Notes: generated by a model from the sequence alone, not told the origin. A stretch of 64,000 nucleotides of DNA from Phycisphaerae bacterium (GCA_016927755.1 JAFGLZ010000035.1:1-64000); one strand, 5' to 3'; shown: positions 18,901 through 29,000, numbered from the stretch's first letter. Numbers and translations: made by a program.

Positions 18901-20837
18901 AATCCCCCGGCGAAACTCGACAGCGGCAGCGCCAACTCGATCCGCGTCTGTCCGCCCTCGCGACGGAGCCGCGCCTGGGAATCCGGCGCGGGCGCGCCAT
19001 TGATCGAAACGCGAACCGGGTCCCGCGGCGTCAGTCCGACCTTGACCGAGTCGATGGTCAGCAGCCCGCCGCGGTGAAGCCCCCCGCGAGACCAGATGCT
19101 CAGGCTGCTCTGCCTGGCCGGGCGCCGCAGGGCGATGTTGGTCTTCGCCTCGCCCGGCGGATAAACCTCGACCTCATCGAGATGGAAGAAGATGGGCTGC
19201 CCGCTGGGGATCTGCAGCCGGACGAACCGCGCCCGCACCACCGACGGCTCCCCCGCGGCCCCCGGCGCGAACTCGACCACGAGCGGCTTGGCCCCGGTCA
19301 CGCCGCCGAAGTGCTTGCCCTTGTTGTCGTGACGGAGCGTCCACTGCCTCTCGTCGTTCGATGTCAGGATCCGCAGGTTGTCCGCGTTGTGCAGTCCCGG
19401 GGCATAGTCGAGCCGGTTGTAGACAATGATCTTGCCGATCGGGCGCGACTCGCCCAGATCCACCTGCCACCAAGGATTGGGCTCGTGCCCCGTGTGGAAG
19501 GCATACCGACCGTTCTTCACGCCGTCGACGGCCCCGCTCGCATCGAGCGCCGTCGGATCGCCACGATACGCGACCTCCGCGCCCGTCGGCATCGAGATGC
19601 CGACGTAGAGCCGCTCGTTATCGTGCACGAACGACACGTCTGGCCGGTTCGGACCCTCTCGCTCGACGACCGCCGCCTGCGTCCAGCCCGGATCGTCCAA
19701 CGCCCCGTCCAGCTTCGACGCGGCGGCTTTGGGAATCCGCAGCCGATCGTCCGGCCTGACCCCGGGCCATTGAAGCTCCGTCTCGACGAAGCGGACGAGC
19801 CCCGGCTCGCGGATCTCGGCGAGCCGACACGCATCCTGCCGGGCCCAGTCGGTCTCGATCTCCCGCCGCGTCGACGCCTTCGGGCCGTTCCACTCGCGTA
19901 TCTGTCGCTCGAGCTTCGCTCGGTCGTAGTCCTTCGGTTTCGGCTCGTCCTGGCCCGCCTCGATCTCCTCGACGCTCGGCGTCTTGGTGCTCACGCCGTC
20001 TTTCGGCACCTCCAACCGCGCCACCCACACGATCGCGTTGAGGATCAGCTTCCGGAAGTCGTCATGCGCCCAGCTTACGTGCCAGTGTCCGCCGGTAAAG
20101 CCGAAGCCCCGACCGCCGTCGGGGCGCTCACACGCCCAGGCCGGATGCTCCGGCATGCCCATGCGAGCCCGGACGTGCTTGTTGCCGCTATGCGGGCCGT
20201 CCGGGCGCTGACGCGTCGCGTTCGGCGGCGTCGCCGTCAAAACCGGCGTGACCCCCTGCATGTTCGGGCGGAACCGCATGTGGTAGTACCACTCGTCGTC
20301 GATGGAGAACGGCCTGACGCCGCGCGTGATCGGGTGATCGGGCAGCCGATCGAACGTCGCCTTCCAGTGCGGATTGACCGACCACCACAGCTCGTAGTAG
20401 CCGCCGAGCCAGTCGAGGAAGTAGTCGCCCGGCTTGCCCTTGTCCACGATGACGGCATAGTGCAGACACGCCAGCCCGACGCCCTTCTTCATCAGCGCGT
20501 CCACCTCGGCCAGGTGCGGCATGATGACGTGTCCGCCGCCGCCGTCGCAGAAGATGACGATCGCCGCCGCCCCGTCGAGCGCCTTCGGGTCCGAGGGCCA
20601 CCCGTTGCGGTGGACGACCGCCCGAACGTTGGGCATGCCCTCCTCGAGACACTTGCCCAGCAACACGCACCCGGCGTTGTGCTCGTGCGCCCCGTAGCCG
20701 TGGCTCTGCCGGCCCGCGATGAGGACGATCTTCGTCTTGCCCTGCTCTGCCAAGGCGTGGTCGGCGCTCCGCCCCGCCAAGACGAACACCCCGATCGCCG
20801 CCGACCGCATCAACCGTGTGCTCAGCATGGATCTCAC
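15984..20837 (-). CDS. ThuA domain + F5/8C-like/CBM + PD40/HzsA-related beta-propeller + triheme-type cytochrome c fusion, secreted
   Basis: 1617 aa; N-terminal ThuA 'IVLIAGRQSHGYGAHEHNAGC...VNPHWKATFDRLPDHPITRGVRPFSIDDEWYYHMRF'; 'NIYVMRPDGSDIRHMSVSKDGDYLPHALDDGTIAYTRWEY'; CFGCH, CVRCH and CAACH heme motifs. Confidence 0.85.
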   Translation of the reverse strand: MRSMLSTRLMRSAAIGVFVLAGRSADHALAEQGKTKIVLIAGRQSHGYGAHEHNAGCVLLGKCLEEGMPNVRAVVHRNGWPSDPKALDGAAAIVIFCDGGGGHVIMPHLAEVDALMKKGVGLACLHYAVIVDKGKPGDYFLDWLGGYYELWWSVNPHWKATFDRLPDHPITRGVRPFSIDDEWYYHMRFRPNMQGVTPVLTATPPNATRQRPDGPHSGNKHVRARMGMPEHPAWACERPDGGRGFGFTGGHWHVSWAHDDFRKLILNAIVWVARLEVPKDGVSTKTPSVEEIEAGQDEPKPKDYDRAKLERQIREWNGPKASTRREIETDWARQDACRLAEIREPGLVRFVETELQWPGVRPDDRLRIPKAAASKLDGALDDPGWTQAAVVEREGPNRPDVSFVHDNERLYVGISMPTGAEVAYRGDPTALDASGAVDGVKNGRYAFHTGHEPNPWWQVDLGESRPIGKIIVYNRLDYAPGLHNADNLRILTSNDERQWTLRHDNKGKHFGGVTGAKPLVVEFAPGAAGEPSVVRARFVRLQIPSGQPIFFHLDEVEVYPPGEAKTNIALRRPARQSSLSIWSRGGLHRGGLLTIDSVKVGLTPRDPVRVSINGAPAPDSQARLRREGGQTRIELALPLSSFAGGFPSQCQPPEGPAIGLAAGGSWRLALSEVGALGFGKNVATIELNGQSRFDPPIELTAESIVFTPQRPERKVCLQRQVAEPQRVQVAFQIADEGPAAVVVTARQGKVVLREGRTFFVEPVERTLARADQIIADGSSPTKGDIASLREQVQGLVGKEAEVGPDPGLRQPLYRQARWLARGIAFDNLRRAADKLVFVKRFTQETYPDVCLNHMPWTSRPGGDICVLTLGACDEAPAVRNVLNGALGPGHVHGMDLSWDATRVVLGYAKARSGEPPKGWRDRRTNFDLRRDEEPIHIFEVGIDGKGVRQLTRGEWSDLDPTYLPNGDIAFVSERCGCSLQCNEYDKDETSCNIYVMRPDGSDIRHMSVSKDGDYLPHALDDGTIAYTRWEYQERGWAHIQSIWAIRPDGTFADAVFKQHLNEPWGLEDIRSIPGGRKLVAVAAGHHTLQAGPVVIVDAARGLNNVDGIGIVTPGVLPPEGGMAGRAVPEGGVTGAGGFYMMPWPVSETTFLASYCYGSQTDPTGYALYLIDVYGTKELVYDDPAISCFVPIPLRPRTRPPVMTDTRDAKSDRAVLAAINVGYGVDGVAPGRIRYIRISKRDQWPYCNTYGGQRYEPDVKSVMVNWTPARVIGTVPVEADGSAHFEVPADTPVYFQLLDENHMELRRMRSFISLQPGETRGCFGCHETRAEAPPTCAAPLALRGAPRVPMPPPWGERAISFLRDVQPVFDKHCVRCHAGMKPAGGLDFSGGLTKRYNRAYDTILTHGLVARSNVGDDAKITPPLAFGSHKSKLVAVLQGDKHRDKARLSRTDWLRLVTWIDANGPYHDGFINKRRAEPAYDLPTDGKLIEQIAAVHTRRCAACHQPSDVTRPDWIDVRAPSRSLFLTAPLSREAGGAGRCKGLVYKDRADADYQAVVGMVQAAVEKAWQHPRRDLMALLPEQPGATPVPAAPAARLSREASDDGVRAGEGMARGAGGL

Positions 20838-20930
20838 CCGCTCGCAATAGAACCGTTCGGAAACGTGATACGCCTATTCTAAGCGAGCGGCGATCGGGAT
20901 GGTACTTCGCGAAATGCCATCGCCCAGTAG

Positions 20931-20949
20931 CACGGGCATCCTGCCCGTG
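20931..20949. repeat. Hairpin repeat CACGGGCA-TCC-TGCCCGTG
   Basis: Perfect 8-bp stem; related copy at 56040-56058. Confidence 0.75.
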
Positions 20950-20968
20950 ATCCGCAACGGAGTTTGGG

Positions 20969-21044
20969 TGCCGGGTGCCCCATCGCTTCAGCGGTGGGGA
21001 ACTCGAATTCCGATCGCATGCAGTCGAAGCGATGCCCCCCGGCA
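20969..21044. repeat. MITE-like palindromic element containing CCCCATCGCTTCAGCGGTGGGG
   Basis: Imperfect outer inverted repeats TGCCGGGTGCCCCATCGCTTC / GAAGCGATGCCCCCCGGCA; related sequence at 40034-40066. Confidence 0.6.
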
Positions 21045-21097
21045 GCGCAAAGGAATAGAAACACAGTAAGAATGGTGCAGAAACCGCATCCTCCCCA

Positions 21098-23119
21098 TCA
21101 ATCCTTCGGATTCTTCAAGAAGTAGAAGTGCCCGTCCTCCGCCCCCACGAGCAGATCCCCCCGCCCGTTCTTGTCCCAGTCGACCACCGTCGGGCTCGTC
21201 GTATGACCGGCGAGGATCCGATCGTCCACCTTGCCCATGTCCTGAAACGTCAACGCGGGCTTCTCGCCAGAAACGTTCCGCATGAAGTTCACGTTGACGC
21301 TGTTGACCAATAGGTCCACGCGCCCGTCGCCGTCCCAGTCGGTCAGGCAGAGCTTCCGGCGTCCGCTCCGCCCCGCCTCGCCGATGTTCAGCCGCAACGG
21401 GCCGCCGTCCTTCAGCTTCAACACCTGCCGCGAGTCGAACGCCGACGCCCCCTGACCCTTGAACACCCGCTTCGGAGGCAGCAGGACGAGCCTGCCGTCG
21501 CGCTTGGCCCGCTCGAACAACGCCAGGTACCCCTCATGATCGAGCATGATCAAGTCGTTCAGCCCGTCGCCGGTCAGATCGTAAACCACCGGCGTCGTCC
21601 GCCACTGCGTGACCAGCTCCTTGCCCTTCGGCTCCCACCAGTTCCACCCCGGCTTGGGCGGCTTGCCCGGCCACTCCACCTCGATCGGTTGGGCGGCTGC
21701 GAGCTTCGGCGACTTGGCAGACCCGACGTTGCGATACCACTGCACCTTGCCCCAGATCGAATTGATCACGACGTCGAGCAGCCCGTCGTGGTCCCAGTCG
21801 GCCACGTTCAGCGTCGTATACCCCCACTTGGCCTCGCAAGGCCCCTGGATCGACCCGTTCGGACCGGCCTCGATGCGGATCACCTTTCCGTCCGCCTCCA
21901 GATACCTCGGCGCGGCCCACTTCGGCGGATTGCCCCCGTCGAGGTTCTCGATGAACCCGATGTAGCCGGCCGTGTTGCCGCACACCAAGTCCTCGTCCCC
22001 GTCCCCATCCCAATCGACGCTCACGGGCGTAACCAGCGCCCCGAACTTGACGTCGTCGGCCTGCTGCTTGAAGAACCTCGGCGGGGCGAACCGCGGCATG
22101 CCGCCTTCCACCTTGCCCGTGTGCTCGATGAGGGCGACCCGCCCGTCCTCCTCGCCCATGATCAAGTCCACGTCGCCGTCGCCGTCCCAGTCAACCGCCA
22201 CCGGCGTGATCATGCATAGCTCGGCCCGGATCGGCTTGCCGCCGCTGCTCAGCGGCCTGCCCGCCGCGTAGCGCGGCGAGGTCCGCGTCCCCACGTTCTC
22301 GAAGTACGTGAGTCGGTCCACGAAGTCGCCGCAGATCAGGTCGAGATCCCCGTCGCCGTCGAAGTCCTCCAGGTTCGGCGACGGCATGCCGTACACGTCC
22401 AGTATCTTGCCCCCGGCTTCGATCTTGACCGCGTCGGCATACTTCGGCACCTCGCTCGCACCGACGTTGCGCAATACGTAGACATGCCCGTGCAGCGGCC
22501 CGCGCGTCCACTCGCCCTTGCTGTTGAACGCGTTGTCCCAGCCGTAGTCCGACCAGTCGCCGATGCCCACGATCAGATCGGTCTTACCGTCGCCGTCGTA
22601 GTCGGCGTACTTCCACTGATTCGCTCGGATGCGGTACTTCCGCTGCTCGCCGGACGCCCGCCCCTGCGATTCGTGGAAGTCCGCCCGCACCGGCAGCTTC
22701 ACGCGCTCGTCGAAGCCCTTCTTCAAGAACGCCGGGTACTCGAACCCCGGCGTCAGGACGACCGGCTTGCCGCCGACGTACGAGACCTGAACGTTGCCCA
22801 TGCCGCGGCTGACGCGCCGCCCCGGCTTGAACACCGGCATCTTCGCCCCACCCCCGGGGTTCTCGAAGACGTACGTCCCGCTATACGGCTTGTCCGGACA
22901 GGCCACCACCATATCGAGGTCGCCGTCCCCGTCATAGTCCATCGGCAACGGCCAAGCCCACAGCCCCACGCCCAGATCGACCACGAGCCCCGGATGGTTG
23001 TACTTGATCCGCTCGAGCCCGATCGCGCGCGGGGGACAAGACACGCCGGCTGCCAAGAATACCGCGCCGGCCAGAACAGCGAATGAAGACGACTCAGAGG
23101 GACGTGCTTGGCGACTCAT
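21098..23119 (-). CDS. FG-GAP/VCBS repeat secreted protein
   Basis: Repeated 'DWDGDGDVDLIMGEEDG', 'DYDGDGKTDLIVG', 'DFDGDGDLDLICGDF'; N-terminal hydrophobic signal. Confidence 0.9.
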   Translation of the reverse strand: MSRQARPSESSSFAVLAGAVFLAAGVSCPPRAIGLERIKYNHPGLVVDLGVGLWAWPLPMDYDGDGDLDMVVACPDKPYSGTYVFENPGGGAKMPVFKPGRRVSRGMGNVQVSYVGGKPVVLTPGFEYPAFLKKGFDERVKLPVRADFHESQGRASGEQRKYRIRANQWKYADYDGDGKTDLIVGIGDWSDYGWDNAFNSKGEWTRGPLHGHVYVLRNVGASEVPKYADAVKIEAGGKILDVYGMPSPNLEDFDGDGDLDLICGDFVDRLTYFENVGTRTSPRYAAGRPLSSGGKPIRAELCMITPVAVDWDGDGDVDLIMGEEDGRVALIEHTGKVEGGMPRFAPPRFFKQQADDVKFGALVTPVSVDWDGDGDEDLVCGNTAGYIGFIENLDGGNPPKWAAPRYLEADGKVIRIEAGPNGSIQGPCEAKWGYTTLNVADWDHDGLLDVVINSIWGKVQWYRNVGSAKSPKLAAAQPIEVEWPGKPPKPGWNWWEPKGKELVTQWRTTPVVYDLTGDGLNDLIMLDHEGYLALFERAKRDGRLVLLPPKRVFKGQGASAFDSRQVLKLKDGGPLRLNIGEAGRSGRRKLCLTDWDGDGRVDLLVNSVNVNFMRNVSGEKPALTFQDMGKVDDRILAGHTTSPTVVDWDKNGRGDLLVGAEDGHFYFLKNPKD

Positions 23120-23473
23120 TTTGCCTCCTCACGGGGCCAGGTCGAATCGACGCGACCTGCCGAATTCCGAGCAGCTCCAAGGATGCGGTGACTCCCACGC
23201 CGGCTCGCCAGCCTAACTAAGCGGCAACGCTCAGTCCACTCGCGCATATCCTGTTCGCGCGGAAGCGTCCCTGGCAAGGCTCCAGACCCACAAGCTCCGG
23301 GCGGGCCTAATCCTCGGGCCTTACCGCGGGACTGGTGAAGGAACGCGGCGGCGGGGGCCAGAATCTCCGAGCTCGAAACCACGCGACACGGCATGATATC
23401 CGATAAGGATTATGGGAACTTGCCAAGCACCGGACGCTTCGGCCAGTCCGTGTTACAGGAATGAAGGAACGCT

Positions 23474-25654
23474 ATGTCTGGCACCATATTAAGTTTGCCG
23501 CCCCGCGCGGCTACCGCTCCAAAAGGTTGGAAGGCAATTGCCTATGACCAGGCGCGAGACGTCCGCGCGCGGAGCGCCTTGACGGCCCTGGCGGCGTTCG
23601 CCCGGACGGGATTGATCGGCGGACTCGTCATCGGAATGGCCCAGGGAGCCTGCCTTGCCTGGGGCTACCGGTCGGACATGGGATGGCGGCTCTGGGCGGA
23701 CATTCTGAGCTATGCCGGGGCGGTCCACGGACTCCTCTGGGGAGCCTACGGCGCGGCGGTCGGCCTGGCCTGGGGTGTCATCGCGGCGGTCAGTCGACGA
23801 GCGTACGAGAGGGTCCTGCCTGGGGCGTTTGCCTTCGGACTCGTCGTCGCCGGGATAAGCGCATTCGTGCTGTGGTCCATGGCCGCTGCTTCCGGATTCT
23901 CCCTGGCAGTAGGTCTTCAACTCGCATGGTGCGTCATCATGACCGCCTATTGGCTCGTCACGGGCGCGCTCGGCTATCTCGCCGCATGCTACCTGACCAA
24001 GAGCCGGTTCGGGCGCCATGCATCTCGTCTTGGCAGATACGCCTCTGGACCGGCCTTGGCGATACTGCTGATCTGCCTGGCGATCCAATGGGTTGAGCGC
24101 CCCAGACTGATGGCCGCAACCACGCGGTGGAAAGATGCGGGCTACTGTATGCCCCCCGCCCGAGACCCCCGACCCAATGTCCTGTTCGTTGTCCTCGATA
24201 CCCTCCGGGCCGACAGGCTCGGCTGCTACGGGTACACCCGTCCAACGACGCCGCGGCTGGACGCCTTCGCCAAGGACGCACTCGTCTTCGAAACCTGCGT
24301 TTCCCCCGCGGTATGGACCCTTCCGTCGCATGCCTCGATGTTCACCGGGCTCTTCCCCAGCGAGCATGGCGCCGACCATGGGCATACCTGGCTTGATGAC
24401 GAATTCGTCACGATGGCCGAGAGGCTCAAACAAGCGGGCTACCAGACCGGCATCATCAGCAACAACCTTTGGGTGTCGTCGCGCTTCAACATGACACAGG
24501 GCTTCGAGTTCGAACAACACACCCCCCCGTGGGCCCTTTACCGTCCGCGAGGGAACAGCGTTTCCCAATTCGCCTATCGCGTTCTTCATCCGGCCGGGGC
24601 ACTCGGGAAATGGCTGGGGGCGATTGTGTCGGAAGATTCCGGCGCGAAGTACACCAATCAATTCGCGGCCAAGTGGCTCGACGGAAGAGACCGGCAACGG
24701 CCCTTCTTCTTGTTCATCAACTACCTCGAACCGCACGACCCCTATCGACCGCACCTGCCTCACCGAGAGGTCTTCATGGATGCCGATGACGTGGACCTCT
24801 CCTACCGGCGCTACGCCAACAAGGACGTCCAGTTCTCCCTGCTGAAACGGGATTGCTGTTCCTCGTCCGAGCTTCGGATGATGAGCGATCTGTACGACGG
24901 AGAAGTCCGCATGTTGGACGACTACGTGGGCGAACTTCTGGAGCTCTTCGCCGAGCGGGCTCCGCTCAACGACACGCTCGTCATCATCGCCGCGGATCAC
25001 GGCGAGAACTTGGGCGAGCACCACATGATGAGTCATCACAGTTGTGCGTACGACACGCTCTGCCACGTTCCCTTGATCATTCGCTATCCCAAGCGGGTCC
25101 AGCCCGGTCGGACGGCGAGGCTGGTCCAACTGACCGATCTGCTGCCGACGGTCATCGACGCGGCGAACGGCCGTCCCTTGCCGACGTCGTCGACATTCGG
25201 CCGATCCTTGCTGCCGCCGCCGGAGACGATACCGCCGTCCGAGGCCGCGCAAGACGCTGGCTCGGACGATCCAGCCGGACCGCGACCGTCCGATCGCCCC
25301 GCCGTCGTCGAGTTGATGTCGCCGTGGCACGACGGACTCGACCAGGCACAACTTGCCGATCGCAGCTTCAACCGAGAGCCGTACGAGAAGGTCCTTCGGG
25401 CCATCCGTCTAGGCCCCTGGAAGTACACCCTCGCCGAGGACGGGCGAAAGGAGCTCTACAATCTCTCGGAGGACCCCTGCGAAACCGACAATCGCGTGAT
25501 GCGCGATCGAGCCGTCGCCGACGATCTTGATCGGCAACTCGGGCAATGGCTCGAACGCAGGCGGGCTTACACGGGAGACGCGTCATCGAAAGGACAGCGC
25601 CGGCTCGATGACGACACGCGCAATCGACTCCGCGATCTGGGATACCTTCAATAG
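23474..25654 (+). CDS. Membrane-anchored sulfatase/alkaline-phosphatase-superfamily protein
   Basis: Multiple N-terminal TMs, then 'RPNVLFVVLDTLRADRLGCYGYTRPTTPRLDAFAKDALVFE...WTLPSHASMFTGLFPSEHG...IIAADHGENLGEH'. Confidence 0.9.
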   Translation: MSGTILSLPPRAATAPKGWKAIAYDQARDVRARSALTALAAFARTGLIGGLVIGMAQGACLAWGYRSDMGWRLWADILSYAGAVHGLLWGAYGAAVGLAWGVIAAVSRRAYERVLPGAFAFGLVVAGISAFVLWSMAAASGFSLAVGLQLAWCVIMTAYWLVTGALGYLAACYLTKSRFGRHASRLGRYASGPALAILLICLAIQWVERPRLMAATTRWKDAGYCMPPARDPRPNVLFVVLDTLRADRLGCYGYTRPTTPRLDAFAKDALVFETCVSPAVWTLPSHASMFTGLFPSEHGADHGHTWLDDEFVTMAERLKQAGYQTGIISNNLWVSSRFNMTQGFEFEQHTPPWALYRPRGNSVSQFAYRVLHPAGALGKWLGAIVSEDSGAKYTNQFAAKWLDGRDRQRPFFLFINYLEPHDPYRPHLPHREVFMDADDVDLSYRRYANKDVQFSLLKRDCCSSSELRMMSDLYDGEVRMLDDYVGELLELFAERAPLNDTLVIIAADHGENLGEHHMMSHHSCAYDTLCHVPLIIRYPKRVQPGRTARLVQLTDLLPTVIDAANGRPLPTSSTFGRSLLPPPETIPPSEAAQDAGSDDPAGPRPSDRPAVVELMSPWHDGLDQAQLADRSFNREPYEKVLRAIRLGPWKYTLAEDGRKELYNLSEDPCETDNRVMRDRAVADDLDRQLGQWLERRRAYTGDASSKGQRRLDDDTRNRLRDLGYLQ

Positions 25655-25983
25655 TCTGCCTTGCACACAGACCGGCAAGTCCAAGCCTTGCCTCTTGTGG
25701 CCGTGATCAAACGCTTCGCACGCGTGACGCCTCCGCCCGAGCGCGTCCACGGAGATAGGACCGCCCGGGTCCAATGCCCTGAGTCCGGGTGGTACATCGA
25801 AACCACGAACAGATCGGGATGCTTGGCCTCTCTGCCGATGGTATCGGCCATGAAGTGGAATCGAACCATATCGCCGTTCTCCTTCTCATACTCCAAGACG
25901 TCGCCGCCTTCCCTGCGGCTCGGCCTGCCGCAGATTCGCTCGACGTCTTGCGGAGAGGGTTCCGAGGTGATGCCGTTCGTCAT
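25648..25983 (-). CDS. Hypothetical protein, possible third gene of the DUF4132 operon
   Basis: 111 aa ORF starting 41 nt downstream of the DUF4132 stop on the same strand; no family recognised. Confidence 0.3.
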   Translation of the reverse strand: MTNGITSEPSPQDVERICGRPSRREGGDVLEYEKENGDMVRFHFMADTIGREAKHPDLFVVSMYHPDSGHWTRAVLSPWTRSGGGVTRAKRLITATRGKAWTCRSVCKADY

Positions 25984-26024
25984 GCGGCACGTCTCGAGGC
26001 CCGCATCATCCAGGACCGATGTTC

Positions 26025-29000
26025 TTAGTCCCCGTTCCCGCCGAGCCCGCGAATCTGTGCCAGGAGGCTGCTGTCCTTGATCTCATGATCCCGCGCCAGC
26101 ATCAGCACCTTCGAGAGCACCTCCGCCGTCCTCGGGTCATCGTCGGCGAACGGCAGGAAGAGCCGTCCTCGATGCTGGGCGTGAACAGGGACGATGATCA
26201 GCGCGCCGCCTCCGATCATGTGCGCCACCGCGCTGCCAAGGTGGACGCTGTACTCCCCGTGCTTGCCCTTGATGAGCGCGCGGTTCTTCTCGACGCGAAC
26301 GTTCTCGACGGACAGCACGCTCAGCGTCTCCCGCATCAGACTGGATCGCATCTCCACCGTCGATGCGCTCGCCTCCGGGTCGACGCCTCCGCGATGGGCA
26401 ACACTCACGACGAGATCCAGGTCGCGCATCACCTCGCTGAACAACCTTGGCGGAACATCGCTGAGATCGACCGGTTTCCACTCGCCTCGCTTGCTGAATC
26501 GAACGCTCTCGAGCGTCAACCCCTCTACCTCCGCCGGCGTGTGGAACGATCCCTGGAACTCGATCCAGGCCGACAGATCCTCTTCGTGGAACGTCCGTCG
26601 GACGCCTTCCTCCGGGTGACTGACCCATCCGCGAGACCCCAGCAGTGCCATAGCCTGTCGAGGATTGACCTGATGCCCCGCGTATCGCTGCGACCCGCCC
26701 TTGTCTGCCTTCTCCGTCTCCGTCAGCACATAGAGCTCGCGAAAGACCTGCTTGAACGGCTGAATGCGCTCGGCCGCGAAGCAATCCCGCTGCCATTCAT
26801 GCCAATGGCCGCTCGCCAGCAGGTCGAACGGATGCGCGATCCGAAGCGATTCGCCCTTCTTGACCGGTTCCCGCTTGCCGGCGAAGTCCTCCAGTGCCTT
26901 GCCGCCGGCCATGGGATAGCCCATGATGCCCTCGCCAACCAGAACCAGACGCCCGAGCGACGCCCCGATCAGCGGGTGCGTCATGAGCTCCGTGAGTTCG
27001 TCACCCGAGACGGCCGCGCCGCGACACATCATCTGTTCGAGCGTGACTCGACTTCGAGAGAGCTGACGCTTCAACTCGGTTCGTCGCCCGAGCAGATCCT
27101 TGACGCGACGGTCCTTCCGTGCCGCGGCCGGTACCGTCTTGAGCGATTTGCCGTTCTTCGTCGCGGACAACTCGACCCCACCGAACGCGTCGATCGCCAA
27201 GGCGACCCTGGTCTCACCGACCGTCACCTCGATCGGACCGTCTGCCAGGTCGGCAACGGCCTGGGCTTCCATGGCCCATTGAAGCCGGATCGGGTCCGCG
27301 TAGCCGGCCGTCCGCGCGAGGTTCTGCTGACCGATCGTCGCGGCCCGCTTCTCGCTCGCCTGCCGCTGCGAGCCGAACTGGCGGCTCGTCCGAACGAACT
27401 CCTGCATCAACTGATACCGGCCTAGCAGGTCGTCCCGGCGGGCCTTGCCCTTCGCCAGCGGCAGAAGTCCCAGAGCCCGAACGGAATCCTGGTGCCGCTT
27501 CTCGTGGATCTGGGCGACGAGCTCCTGCTTCTTGGTCCTGCCCAACATCGCATCGGCAAAGATCTGGGCTCGTCGATGGCCGCTGCCGCCTGATGCGTAC
27601 TTGGCCGCTGCATCCAGAAGTTCCCAGCGTGTCTTGCCCAACGTCCCCTGTGCCCGACGGAACCAGTCGACGTCCACGGCCCCGTCCACCAGGTCCTTGG
27701 CACTCAGCGGCGTTCGCTCGGAGACCTCCGCCTCCCACGTCTCCCGCACCTCCTTCTCCACGCTCCACTGCTCGTCCTTGGTGTGAGCGTGCAGCCACCA
27801 GACGGCTTCGGCCAGCCCCGTCCAACCCAACGCACGCTCGATCATGGATGCCCATTGAGGCGCGTACACCGCAATGTCGACCAGCCGCTTGTCCGAGATC
27901 TGGGCCGCCTTGGCCGCCGCCGCCAGCCCCGCCGGCGTGTCGGTCTCTACCGGATAGCTGACGCGAATCAGATGACTGAAGACGGTGTTCTTGGCGAGAT
28001 TGTCTCTGGCGTAGCCCCGAACCAACGTGGCGGCGCCCAGCGCCTGGACGATGGCGATGAGTATCTCGGCGCCGTGGATTGACCTTAGCTCCAGCGCCGG
28101 CCCTGACGCTTCCGTGGGCGTGTCTCCGCGAGTCAACTCGACTCCCAGGATTCGATCCCGGCAGGCGTTGACCACGTCACGAAGGTCGGGACACCGCTCG
28201 AACTCGGGGGGCGGCTTGCGGCTCGTCAACTGCCACAGCGAACCGCGCCGGCCACGCCGCGTACGCTCCTCCTCGCATGGGTCATACGGAAGTACCTGAT
28301 CGTACAGATCGGCCCTCGTCGCGCGACCCAGCCCGTACGCCGCGATGAGTCCGTCGAGGTCCGGCAAGTCCCGCGGAACGGCGACACGCCTCAACTCGGG
28401 CTTCTGCCGGAGCAGCCCCTTCTTCACCTCGGCTACCGGCAGGTCGATCCAATGCTCGAGTTCCCAGAGGGCGGCACGATGCGCGTCCGACCACTGGTCC
28501 TCGAACAACTGCTGATGCTCCTTGGCGAACTCATGCCAGACTAACGCTGCCGAACCGAACGAACGCCAGTCCAAGTGGCTTGCCGATCTCGATCCCCGTG
28601 GACTCCCGGCTGTCTCGTCTACGCCCAGATGCGCTAGCGAGGTCTCCACCGTGGTGAGGAGAAAGTCCGCCGCCCCTTTGGGTGGATACAACTTGAGCAG
28701 CCATTCCAGGAGGTGATCGAGAAAGCGATCGTACCTGATCCGTCCCGACCTGATGGTGCCGAATAGCTGCCTTCGCGACGAGCGCTTCAGGCCTTTGCCC
28801 AAATGCCTCCAGAATCCAAGACTCTCATTGGCCATCCCTGCGAGCATCCCCGCCGCTCGCAGGACCTCCAACCCATCCCTGTCCCGCAAGTCCGAGGGTC
28901 GCCGCTCATACCAATCCCTCCAAACCTCGGCCAGCGGCAGGCGCGCGACGTCCTGATCGATCGGTACGTCCTTCTTGGGCCTCGGAAAGCCGTAGCCCAC

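Noticed and set aside
18279-20882. 867-aa + strand ORF
   Set aside because: Antisense to the 1617-aa ThuA/HzsA-related gene; Arg/Pro-rich shadow ORF caused by high GC codon bias
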